Assembly (NCBI RefSeq): GCF_029017505.1
Contig: NZ_JAQGEI010000019.1
Location: forward strand, 35,384-99,383
Length of the DNA stretch: 64,000 nt
Direction: 5' to 3'
From: Sedimenticola hydrogenitrophicus
GTDB lineage: Bacteria; Pseudomonadota; Gammaproteobacteria; Chromatiales; Chromatiaceae
Shown here: piece by piece, positions 9,256 through 16,706 of the stretch
How positions within the stretch are numbered: the first letter of the stretch is position 1
How the letters are laid out: each line of letters opens with the position of its first letter
Position numbers and translations under genes: made by a program
Notes under the pieces: generated by a model
Told to the model about the DNA's origin: nothing
What the model saw: the letters and a program-made list of their open reading frames with translations, nothing else
Databases searched by the model: none

Positions 9256-9762
9256 TCAGGCGGTTTCGCGGGGAATATCGTAAAGCGGGTACAGCGCCTC
9301 CTCCTCGGTCTGGATACGGGCGACCAGGGCGCTGCCGATCTGCTCCAGTTCGCCGATGAATTGTGCCTCCATCTCGGCATTCCAGGGCCAGACATCGTAG
9401 CGCTCGATGAACTGGTTCACCGCCTTGCCGATATGGCGCATTTCCCGGCGCATCCCGCTGACCAGCCGGCACTGTTCGCTATCCGCGGGCAGGCTGCGGG
9501 ACAGGTAGACGTAGAGCTTCACGTTCTCCAGAAGGATATGTTGGTGGAACAGGTTCTTGAACTGGTTGAGTTCCGCGCGCACTTCTTTGAAGTGTTGCGC
9601 CCGCGCACTCTTTTCCACCCGCTGGTAGTGTTCCAGCAGGATCTGGTGATCCTCGATCAGGGTTTCGATCAGATCGGCATCATAAGTGATGGTGGTGTTG
9701 GGTGCGGTAACTGTCGAGGACGCGGCTTGCGGACTCCTCTTCTTTTTGAAAAAGCTGAACAT
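9256..9762 (-). CDS. Hemerythrin-like domain protein
   Basis: 168 residues. A short basic N-terminus (MFSFFKKKRSP) precedes a four-helix hemerythrin-type bundle. Potential di-iron ligands are spread over the helices: IEDHQILLEHY, FHQHILLENVKLY, EMRHIGKAVNQF and TEEEALYPLY. Such proteins bind O2 or NO, or repair iron-sulfur clusters. It lies 100 bp downstream of nsrR on the same strand, so it may be co-transcribed with the NO sensor and resemble the RIC/YtfE response. It lacks the ScdA_N domain of canonical RIC. Confidence 0.8.
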   Translation of the reverse strand: MFSFFKKKRSPQAASSTVTAPNTTITYDADLIETLIEDHQILLEHYQRVEKSARAQHFKEVRAELNQFKNLFHQHILLENVKLYVYLSRSLPADSEQCRLVSGMRREMRHIGKAVNQFIERYDVWPWNAEMEAQFIGELEQIGSALVARIQTEEEALYPLYDIPRETA

Positions 9763-9862
9763 GTTTCCACCCGACTATACGCGCTGATGTCATCGGAGTT
9801 TATACCATGGGATGCTGCTCCGGGGTGATGAACGGGGCAAAACGGCATTTGTGTGATCGGGT

Positions 9863-10324
9863 TCAGGTTGTTGGCCCCCGGCCGGCAAGGGTCGGCGCCG
9901 GCAGCAGCCGTTCGAGTTGTCGCTTGTTCCTGATCAGGTCGGCCAAGGTATATTGATCGAGGACGGCATAAAAGGCGTTGAGCGCCTCGTTCAGCATTGC
10001 CTTCATCCGGCACGCCGGACTGATGCGGCAGTCACAGTCGCTATCCGTGAAGCATTCGACCAGCGTGGTGTGCTGTTCGGTATCGCGTATCAGGACGCCG
10101 ATATTGATCTTCTCGGGGGTCCGCGCCAGCAGAAAACCACCCCCCTTGCCACGCAGGGTCTCGATATAGCCGGTCTGTCCCAGATGGTGTACCACCTTCA
10201 TCAGGTGGTTGCGCGAGATATGGTAGACATCGGCCAGTTCAGCAATGGTCGCCCGTTGTCCCGGCCGTAGGCCGATGTAGATGAGTACCCGAAGTGTATA
10301 ATCGGTGAACGTGGTTAGCCGCAT
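9863..10324 (-). CDS. nsrR: Rrf2-family NO-sensing repressor NsrR
   Basis: 153 residues with an N-terminal winged helix (MRLTTFTDYTLRVLIYIG; recognition helix near HISRNHLMKVVHHL) and a cluster-binding segment with four Cys, ECFTDSDCDCRISPAC, supplying the three [Fe-S] ligands of the NsrR type. The following MKAMLNEALNAFYAVLDQYTLADL matches NsrR rather than IscR. NO destroys the cluster and relieves repression. Two candidate operators lie immediately upstream at 10342-10411, between this gene and the divergent fpr, so autoregulation together with control of fpr is likely. Confidence 0.9.
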   Translation of the reverse strand: MRLTTFTDYTLRVLIYIGLRPGQRATIAELADVYHISRNHLMKVVHHLGQTGYIETLRGKGGGFLLARTPEKINIGVLIRDTEQHTTLVECFTDSDCDCRISPACRMKAMLNEALNAFYAVLDQYTLADLIRNKRQLERLLPAPTLAGRGPTT

Positions 10325-10341
10325 ATCTGGATTGGGTCCAT

Positions 10342-10411
10342 AAGAAGTATTTAATATATTGATTATCGATCAATGGCGTGATATATAAAAGATGTATTTG
10401 ATATATTTTTT
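10342..10411. promoter_or_regulatory. Two candidate NsrR operators in nsrR-fpr divergent region
   Basis: The NsrR half-site consensus is AAGATGYATTT, followed by one base and its inverse. Here 10389-10399 reads AAGATGTATTT, an exact half-site, with a partial second half (7 of 11) at 10401-10411. A second left half, AAGAAGTATTT (10 of 11), is at 10342-10352 with a weak partner. Both sites point toward fpr. The flanking DNA is AT-rich in an otherwise GC-rich stretch, as expected for overlapping promoters. Confidence 0.6.
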
Positions 10412-10472
10412 AGGAGCGATTGTCGGCACCTGATTGTTGTAGGCAACGGGTGGCGGCTGGAGGAGTCTTGTC

Positions 10473-11222
10473 ATGGTCAGTCCCCGCTACCCGGTGATTC
10501 TGAAAGAGAAGAGCGTGCTGGCGCCCAATACGCTCGAGCTGACCTATATACGCGAGGACGAGGCGGCCATCAGCTATCTCCCCGGGCAGTTTTTCTCTAT
10601 CGATTTCTTCCATCAGGGTGAAGAGAAGACCCGCAGCTACAGCGCCGCGGGTCGGGTGGCCGATCTGAAGAACAACCGGGAGTTCCGCTTCGCCATCTCG
10701 GCCGTGCCGAACGGTGCCGCTTCTCACTATTTCTTTAATGCCAGCCCCGGTGAAAGGGCGAAAATGAGCGGCCCGTTCGGCGCCCTGGTGCTGCCGCGTA
10801 GCGACCCCGCCCGCTACCTCCTGATCGGCACCGGCACCGGTGTGGCACCCTATCGGGCGATGCTGCCGGAACTGGAACTGCGCATGGCGCAGAATCCGGA
10901 GCTGAGAGTGGAGCTGGTGATGGGGGTGCGCCGTCCGCAGGAACTGATCTATGGCGAGGAGTTCGAGGCGGTGGCGGAACGCTATCCCGGGTTCCGTTTT
11001 CACGCCTGCTACAGCCGGCACATGCCGGAGACACCCAGGCACCATGAACGGGCCGGCCGGGTGCAGGTGCTGTTTGAACCGCTGGCTCCCGAACCGCAGC
11101 GGGACCTGGTCTATATCTGCGGCAATCCCGACATGGTCGACGAGGCTGGCTCCTGGTTCCTGGCGCGCGATTTTTCACCGCGCAGCGTGAAGCGTGAGAA
11201 GTACAAGTTTTCCACCTTCTAA
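10473..11222 (+). CDS. fpr: Ferredoxin/flavodoxin-NADP+ reductase
   Basis: 249 residues, the length of subclass II bacterial FNRs. The FAD-binding motif RSYSAAG is at about residues 52-58, and the NADP-binding segment LIGTGTGVAPYRAM at about 116-129. CGNPDMV and the C-terminal REKYKFSTF are typical of Fpr. It passes electrons between NADPH and ferredoxin or flavodoxin in the cytoplasm. The gene diverges from nsrR with candidate NsrR sites between them, suggesting induction by NO or oxidative stress. The AGGAG near 10460 is at a loose but usable distance from the ATG. Confidence 0.92.
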   Translation: MVSPRYPVILKEKSVLAPNTLELTYIREDEAAISYLPGQFFSIDFFHQGEEKTRSYSAAGRVADLKNNREFRFAISAVPNGAASHYFFNASPGERAKMSGPFGALVLPRSDPARYLLIGTGTGVAPYRAMLPELELRMAQNPELRVELVMGVRRPQELIYGEEFEAVAERYPGFRFHACYSRHMPETPRHHERAGRVQVLFEPLAPEPQRDLVYICGNPDMVDEAGSWFLARDFSPRSVKREKYKFSTF

Positions 11223-11240
11223 GAGATACCTTCCTCAGGA

Positions 11241-11319
11241 ATCGATGCTGGTGAGCTTGCGAACCGCATCGTTTGCGGAAAGACTCGATGCGGTTCGTGT
11301 TACTCACCGCATCCTACCG
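11241..11319. repeat. Palindromic dispersed repeat, GATGCGGTGAGT family
   Basis: Inverted repeat between fpr and the V-ATPase operon end. The left arm reads GGTGAGCTTGCGAACCGCAT and the right arm ATGCGGTTCGTGTTACTCACC. Copies of the family occur at 41629-41709, 45656-45690 (half) and 50840-50906. It lies between two convergent units and could double as a bidirectional terminator. Confidence 0.7.
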
Positions 11320-11321
11320 TG

Positions 11322-11963
11322 CTACCAACCTCCGCTGTTCTGCTCCTCCTTTTCACGCAGCCGCTTGATCTGGAACAGCACGTTGCGCTCCTCCTCCTCC
11401 AGTACCGATTCGATATAACGGATGGTCTCCCGGTAACGCGGGATGATGTTGTACTTCAGGGCATTGACCCGTTTCTGGGCCTTGCGCTGTTCCGCCATCA
11501 GGCGGCTCAGGGCCATCTCCGATTCCCCCAGGCGGGTCAGCAGCAGGGCGGTCTCCGTCAGCTCCTTGCGGGTCTCGTCAAAGCTGGTGTCGGTGCCGAG
11601 CAGCCCGACCGGTTCCATGGGCAGACGCTCGCTGGAGATGGCGGGGTACTCCACCCCCATGCTGCGTTTGGGGATGATGTTGATCCGCAGCGTCGGGGCG
11701 ATTCCCAGCCCCGCCTGTTGCAGGGCGCGGCTGCCCATGCGCAGATGGGCCATGCCCAGCCAGTGGTAGGCGGATTTGATGGCGGCATGGGTCTCCCGGC
11801 GCAGCTGCTGGTACTCATCCACCCGCTCATAGACCAGCCGGGTCAGCAGCTCCCGTTTCCGTTCCAGCAGGGCGTGACCGTCCTCCAGGAAGCGCACCTG
11901 CTTTTTCAGCTCCAGCAGGGTGTTCTTGGTCGGCGGGACCTTAATCAGCTGGTGTCGGCTCAT
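11322..11963 (-). CDS. atpD: V/A-type ATPase subunit D (central stalk)
   Basis: 213 residues, almost wholly alpha-helical. It starts with the family signature KVPPTKNTLLELKKQVRFLEDGHALL (quoted in part as PPTKNTLLEL) and ends in a long helix with RVNALKYNIIPRY, diagnostic of V-ATPase subunit D. This is the rotor shaft inside the A3B3 head. It is the last gene of the operon, 17 bp after subunit B. The palindrome at 11241-11319 follows it. Confidence 0.95.
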   Translation of the reverse strand: MSRHQLIKVPPTKNTLLELKKQVRFLEDGHALLERKRELLTRLVYERVDEYQQLRRETHAAIKSAYHWLGMAHLRMGSRALQQAGLGIAPTLRINIIPKRSMGVEYPAISSERLPMEPVGLLGTDTSFDETRKELTETALLLTRLGESEMALSRLMAEQRKAQKRVNALKYNIIPRYRETIRYIESVLEEEERNVLFQIKRLREKEEQNSGGW

Positions 11964-11980
11964 GTGCTTCGCTGCTCTCC

Positions 11981-13360
11981 CTACTTGTCGGAGCGGTGGT
12001 ACCTGGCCAGGTCGGTCTCGCTGACCCGGGTCAGCATGTCCTTGGGGAACATGCTCAGTAGCTCCCAGGCAAGGTTGAGGGTCTCGATGATCGAGCGGTC
12101 CTCATCTTCGCCCTGGCCGATGAACTGGCTGTCGAACGCCTCGGCAAAGTGCAGGTAGCGGCGATCCCGTTCCGACAGCTCCTCGGCGCCGATGATGGCC
12201 GCCAGGTTGCGTGTCTCCAGCGCCTTGGCATACAGGGCGTAGAGCTGGTTGGCCACCCGGGGATGGTCCTCCCGGGTATCCTCCTTGCCGATGCCGTCCT
12301 TCATTAGGCGTGACAGGGAAGGGGAGATGAAGACCGGCGGATAGATGCCCTGGTTGTGCAGTTCCCGGCTCAACACGATCTGCCCCTCGGTGATGTAGCC
12401 GGTCAGATCGGGGATCGGGTGGGTGATGTCGTCCGAGGGCATGGTGACCACCGGTACCAGGGTGACGGAGCCGTGGCGGTCCTTGATCCGGCCGGAGCGC
12501 TCGTAGAGCTCCGCCAGGTCGGAGTAGAGGTAGCCAGGGTAGCCCTTGCGCGACGGCACATCACCCTTGGCGGTGGCCACCTCGCGCAGCGCCTCGGCAT
12601 AGTTGGTCATGTCGGTCAGCACCACCAGCACGTGCCGGTCGAGGTCAAAGGCTAGATACTCGGCGGCGGTCAGCGCCACCCGCGGCAGGGCCAGGCGTTC
12701 CACCGGCGGGTCGTCGGCCAGGTTGATGTACATCACCACGTTCCCCAGGACCCCGGAGTCGGCAAACTCCTCCTGAAAGAAGCGGGCATCCGCGTAGGAG
12801 ACTCCCATGGCGGCAAACACCACCGAGAAACTGCTCTCCTCATCCACCAGTCTGGCCTGGCGCACGATCTGCGCGGCGAGCCGGTTGTGCGGCAGTCCGG
12901 AGGCGGAGAAGATCGGCAGCTTCTGGCCCCGCACCAGGGAGTTGAGGCCGTCGATGGAGGAGATGCCGGTCTGGATGAATTCCCGGGGATAGGTGCGCGC
13001 CGCCGGGTTGATGGCGGAACCGTTCACGTTGCGCCGGACATTGGAGAGGATCGGCGGCCGGCTATCCTTCGGTTTACCCAGGCCGTTGAAAATGCGGCCG
13101 AGGATCTCCGGCGCCAGGTTGATCTCCAGCGGCTGGTCGAGAAACCGTACCCAGGTGTTCTCCAGGTCCAGGTCCCCGGTGCCTTCGAACACCTGGATCA
13201 ACGCCTCCGCCTCGCTGCAGCGGATCACCTGGCCGTGGCGCAACTGGTTGCGGTGATCGCGGATCAGCACTTGGTCGCCGAAGGCGACGGCGGGCGCCTG
13301 GCGCACCACCAGCAGACTGCCCTGGGCGGATGAAACGGTACGGTACTCCCGGGCGCTCAT
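11981..13360 (-). CDS. atpB: V/A-type ATPase subunit B (regulatory, non-catalytic)
   Basis: 459 residues from ATG 13360, which overlaps the stop of subunit A by 4 bp (ATGA) and has GGAGCAC upstream; the longer frame to 13450 lies inside subunit A. Features are an N-terminal beta-barrel (GSLLVVRQAPAVAFGD), PARTYPREFIQTGISSIDG, a degenerate P-loop region (SASGLPHN, no GKT) as expected for B subunits, and VLTDMTNYAEALREV. It forms alternating non-catalytic sites with subunit A. Confidence 0.95.
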   Translation of the reverse strand: MSAREYRTVSSAQGSLLVVRQAPAVAFGDQVLIRDHRNQLRHGQVIRCSEAEALIQVFEGTGDLDLENTWVRFLDQPLEINLAPEILGRIFNGLGKPKDSRPPILSNVRRNVNGSAINPAARTYPREFIQTGISSIDGLNSLVRGQKLPIFSASGLPHNRLAAQIVRQARLVDEESSFSVVFAAMGVSYADARFFQEEFADSGVLGNVVMYINLADDPPVERLALPRVALTAAEYLAFDLDRHVLVVLTDMTNYAEALREVATAKGDVPSRKGYPGYLYSDLAELYERSGRIKDRHGSVTLVPVVTMPSDDITHPIPDLTGYITEGQIVLSRELHNQGIYPPVFISPSLSRLMKDGIGKEDTREDHPRVANQLYALYAKALETRNLAAIIGAEELSERDRRYLHFAEAFDSQFIGQGEDEDRSIIETLNLAWELLSMFPKDMLTRVSETDLARYHRSDK

Positions 13361-15156
13361 TGGGTGTGCTCCTTGAACTTGGCGTATTCTAGGCGGATCT
13401 TGGCGAAGGCCTGTCGGAACTCCTCCATCAGGGCGCGGATCTTGTCGCACTGCTCACTGCTGTAGGTCTGCTTGGCGCGCCGTGCCCGGGCCATCAGCGG
13501 CAGGTCGGTCAGCTCCTGCACCGAGATGCCCAGTTCGATCAGCTCTGCTCCCCGGTCATAGATCGTCAGCATCATCTCCAGCAGCAGGAACTGCTTCTCC
13601 GGCGAGGCGAAGGTGTCCACCGGGTCCAGGGCGCTCTGCTGCAGCACGCCCTCCTTGATCAGGGCCGCCCCCTCCAGCTCCCAGCGCTGGGCGGAGGAGA
13701 GCGCCTCCGGTCCCACCAGGTTGACGATGCGTGCCAGCTCAGCGTCCCGCGCCAGCAGTCCCAATGCCTGTCCGCGTCGCCGCTGCCAGTCCGGGCTGAT
13801 CTCCTTATGCCACCACTGGGCGGCCGTGGCGACATGCTCTGAGAAGCTGCCGACCCAGTCGATGGCCGGATAGTGACGGGCATCCGCCAGCTCCTTGGAG
13901 AGTGCCCAGAAGGTCTGGATGATCTCTTTGGTATGGGCGGTGACCGGTTCGGAAAAATCGCCGCCGGGCGGTGATACCGCGCCGATCAGGGTGACCGAAC
14001 CCTTGCCGCATCCCTGGGTCTCGACCCGGCCGGCGCGTTCATAGAAGGCGGCCAGGCGGGAGGCAAGGTAGGCCGGATAGCCATCCTCCACCGGCATCTG
14101 GCCGAGCCGGCCGGAGACCTCGCGCAGCGCCTCGGCCCAACGGCTGGTGGAGTCGGCCAGCAGCACCACATCGTAGCCCTGGTCGCGGTAGTACTCGGCC
14201 ATGGTGATGCCGACGTAGATCGAGGCCTCGCGGGCCACTACCGGCATGTTGGAGGTGTTGGCCACCAGCAGGGTGCGCTCCATCAGACGGTGGCCGGAGT
14301 AGGGGTCCTGCAGTTGCGGGAAGGTCTCCAGCACGTCCACCAGTTCATTGCCGCGTTCGCCGCAGCCGACATAGATGACGATATCGGCGTTGGACCAGCG
14401 GGCAATCTGCTGCTGAACCACCGTCTTGCCGGCGCCGAAGGGGCCGGGTACGGCGCTCTTGCCACCCTTGAGCAGCGGAAAGAAGGTGTCGAGAATGCGC
14501 TGGCCGGTAATCAGCGGCGAGAGGCCGTGGTCGCGTCGCCGGTAGGGCCGGGGGGCGCGTACCGGCCACTCGTGATAGAGCTTCAGTTTGCGGCTTCTGC
14601 CGTCGCTCAGTTTCAGTTGGCCGATCGGATCATCCAGGCGATACTCCCCCTCGGGGGCCAGTTCCAGCAGCTCGCCCGACAGGTCGGGCGGCACCAGGAT
14701 CCGGTGCTGGATAATGGCACTCTCCTGGACCCGGCCGATCAGTTGCCCCGGGGAGAGGGTGCTGCCGATTTCACTGGCCGGTTCCGGAACAAAGTGCCAG
14801 AGCCGTTCCCGGTCCAGCGCGGGCAGATGGATACCGCGGCCGATATGGTCGCCCGACGCCAGCAACACCTTGTCCAGCGGCCGCTGCACCCCGTCGAAAA
14901 TGCTGCCCAGCAGTCCCGGGCCCAGCTCGACCGAGAGCGGCCGGCCCAGGCCGATCACCGGTTCACCCGGCCGCACCCCCTCGGTCGATTCGTAGGACTG
15001 CACCAGGGCGGTCTCGCCCTGGAGCGCGATCACCTCGCCGAACAGCCCCAGTTGGCCGATCTTCACCTGCTCGCCGTTGCGGATGCCGGGTAGCCGGATG
15101 GTGAGGATCGGGCCGTTGATTTCGCGGATTATGCCCTGTTTTTCGCTCTTGCTCAT
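13357..15156 (-). CDS. atpA: V/A-type ATPase catalytic subunit A
   Basis: 599 residues, the full length of V/A-ATPase A subunits, including the non-homologous insert at about 110-190. Walker A GPFGAGKT is at 238-245, YVGCGERGNE follows, and LLADSTSRWAEALREVSGRL contains the conserved SRWAEA. It hydrolyses or makes ATP. The FGAGKT form, rather than the GGAGVGKT of F1-beta, places it in the V/A class. It is translationally coupled to B by a 4-bp overlap and overlaps the end of E by 4 bp. Confidence 0.97.
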   Translation of the reverse strand: MSKSEKQGIIREINGPILTIRLPGIRNGEQVKIGQLGLFGEVIALQGETALVQSYESTEGVRPGEPVIGLGRPLSVELGPGLLGSIFDGVQRPLDKVLLASGDHIGRGIHLPALDRERLWHFVPEPASEIGSTLSPGQLIGRVQESAIIQHRILVPPDLSGELLELAPEGEYRLDDPIGQLKLSDGRSRKLKLYHEWPVRAPRPYRRRDHGLSPLITGQRILDTFFPLLKGGKSAVPGPFGAGKTVVQQQIARWSNADIVIYVGCGERGNELVDVLETFPQLQDPYSGHRLMERTLLVANTSNMPVVAREASIYVGITMAEYYRDQGYDVVLLADSTSRWAEALREVSGRLGQMPVEDGYPAYLASRLAAFYERAGRVETQGCGKGSVTLIGAVSPPGGDFSEPVTAHTKEIIQTFWALSKELADARHYPAIDWVGSFSEHVATAAQWWHKEISPDWQRRRGQALGLLARDAELARIVNLVGPEALSSAQRWELEGAALIKEGVLQQSALDPVDTFASPEKQFLLLEMMLTIYDRGAELIELGISVQELTDLPLMARARRAKQTYSSEQCDKIRALMEEFRQAFAKIRLEYAKFKEHTQ

Positions 15157-15797
15157 CGCCTGCTTCCCAGGTTGTCATGCAGGGTGCCGGCGGGAAAGAG
15201 ACGCTCCAGGATGAGCTGGTGCATACGGTCGGCCAGCCGCTCCTCCCGTCCCTCGAAACTGTTGTCGAAGCGGATCAACCCATCCTCGCTGCTGACGATT
15301 ACGCCGCCGATGCAGTTGATGGGGGTGGTATCGAGGGAGAGCTGTTTATCGGCGGCGGCAGCCCCGGCAAACTGTTCCCAGACCGGCCGCAGCCGGCCCA
15401 GGTCACGGGCATTGACACTGGCCACCAGCTGTCGCCGCTCGAAGGCGCCGGCGGCACGGGCCAGGAGTGCCTGCAGCAGCGGCAGATATCGCGCCTCGTC
15501 TTCCACCAGGGCGAGTATCCGGTCGCGCAGCTGGTTTTGTACTGCCACCACCAGGTTCCAGCGCAGATGGTCCATCTCCTTCTGCAGTCTCAACTCGTTC
15601 GCCTGCACCTGGCGTCGGAAGGTGCGCTCGGCCCGCGATTTGGCCAGCAGCACTTCGCGTTCTTCCCGCAGATGCAGGCGCTTGTGCGCCTCCTGCAGGA
15701 TATTGTCGCGACTGCGCCCGGCCCGTTCGCGGTACTCCACGGCGAGCCGGTTGGCACGTTCGAATATGGCCGATTCAAGTTCCTTTACCTGTTCCAT
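15153..15797 (-). CDS. atpE: V/A-type ATPase subunit E (peripheral stalk)
   Basis: 214 residues. A long N-terminal coiled coil (LESAIFERANRLAVEYRERA, rich in Glu/Arg/Gln) is followed by a compact C-terminal domain with CIGGVIVSSEDGLIRFDNSF, the hallmark of V-ATPase E subunits (GGVxxxSxDGxIxxxNT). It ties the A3B3 head to subunit I together with subunit G. AGGAG lies before the ATG; its end overlaps the start of A by 4 bp. Confidence 0.93.
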   Translation of the reverse strand: MEQVKELESAIFERANRLAVEYRERAGRSRDNILQEAHKRLHLREEREVLLAKSRAERTFRRQVQANELRLQKEMDHLRWNLVVAVQNQLRDRILALVEDEARYLPLLQALLARAAGAFERRQLVASVNARDLGRLRPVWEQFAGAAAADKQLSLDTTPINCIGGVIVSSEDGLIRFDNSFEGREERLADRMHQLILERLFPAGTLHDNLGSRR

Positions 15798-15799
15798 GA

Positions 15800-16150
15800 C
15801 TACTCCTGAGAGAACTGCGCCGCGCCGCCGAGCAGCAACTGCAGCCGGTCGTCTATCTCACACTGGAAGTTATCCGCGGAGGCCAGCGAGGGGATCTGGG
15901 TGACGACGATGTGTCCCCCCTCCGCGCGGACCCGTTTCAACAGCGGGCTGTCGCATCCGGCCAGGGCAGGGCCGAGGATGATGAACGCCTTCTGGCGGTT
16001 GTCGAGCAGTGTCTCCAGCAACTCGTCGAGTATCCGCTGGGTCGGGTCGGCCCAGGTCTCGAATCCGATCAGCCGGAAGCCCTCGGTCACTGCCGCCTCC
16101 CCCATGAACAGCATGCGGGTGGGTGTCGATTCGTCGCCATGCGGATCCAT
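15800..16150 (-). CDS. atpF: V/A-type ATPase subunit F (central stalk)
   Basis: 116 residues with the Rossmann-like subunit F pattern: RMLFMGEAAVTEGFRLIGFET at the start (positions about 12-32), then FIILGPALAGC and VVTQIPSLAS. Subunit F binds the D shaft. It follows K by 9 bp and precedes E by 2 bp. The first dozen residues are poorly conserved, so a start at the internal ATG (M13 or M16) is also possible. Confidence 0.88.
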   Translation of the reverse strand: MDPHGDESTPTRMLFMGEAAVTEGFRLIGFETWADPTQRILDELLETLLDNRQKAFIILGPALAGCDSPLLKRVRAEGGHIVVTQIPSLASADNFQCEIDDRLQLLLGGAAQFSQE

Positions 16151-16159
16151 TGTGCGCCT

Positions 16160-16603
16160 CTACAGCTTGTCCAGCAGCAGGATACTCACCACCAGACCGT
16201 AGATGGCGATACCCTCGGCCAGACCGAGATAGATCAGGGTGCGGCCGAAAATCTCCGGTTTCTCGGCCAGTACCGCCAGCGAGGCGGCGCCGATCGGCCC
16301 CACCGCAATACCCGCCGCGATGGTGCTGAAGGCGGTGGGTATGCCGACCCCGATAATGCCAAGGCCCATGCCAAGGGAGATCTCGCCCGCTGCATCGGCC
16401 AGCGCCGGGGCGGCCGCCACCTCCTGGATGCCGAAGAACACCAGCAGTGCCTGGGCGCCGACGAACAGCAGCAGGTTGCCGCCGATGGCCGGTTTGAACC
16501 AGCGCCGGGCGCCGAGCGCCTTGTCCGGGTGCAGCTCGATGACTACCCCGGTGATGATGAGACCGAGGATGCCCAGGGTCATCAGTGTAATCAGCCAATA
16601 CAT
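16160..16603 (-). CDS. atpK: V/A-type ATPase subunit K (membrane ion-binding ring)
   Basis: 147 residues with four predicted membrane helices (about 3-23, 37-62, 73-108, 118-144). The last carries the presumed ion-binding Glu in LAEGIAIYGL. The first hairpin has no equivalent carboxylate, so the protein behaves as a duplicated c subunit with one ion site, as in bacterial NtpK-type rings. A Gly-rich segment, GIPTAFSTIAAGIAVG, lines helix 3. Whether the coupling ion is H+ or Na+ cannot be decided by eye. AAGGAG precedes the ATG; the gene lies 103 bp after subunit I. Confidence 0.92.
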   Translation of the reverse strand: MYWLITLMTLGILGLIITGVVIELHPDKALGARRWFKPAIGGNLLLFVGAQALLVFFGIQEVAAAPALADAAGEISLGMGLGIIGVGIPTAFSTIAAGIAVGPIGAASLAVLAEKPEIFGRTLIYLGLAEGIAIYGLVVSILLLDKL

Positions 16604-16706
16604 CTTCTACTCCTTGTCGGTAACATTCGATCGGTTGGTGTTGGGTGGCGGGTTTGCTGGGCACGCCACGCTCTGCTCATGCCACGGGTTCTATCCAGTG
16701 GTTGGT

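Noticed and set aside
10359..10373. TTGAT..ATCAA palindrome resembling an FNR/DNR box upstream of nsrR
   Set aside because: The half-sites are separated by five bases; FNR-type boxes need four. The NsrR half-sites explain the region better.
13361..13450. Longer N-terminus for V-ATPase subunit B
   Set aside because: It lies entirely inside subunit A, and the ATG at 13360 has a ribosome-binding site and the conserved start.
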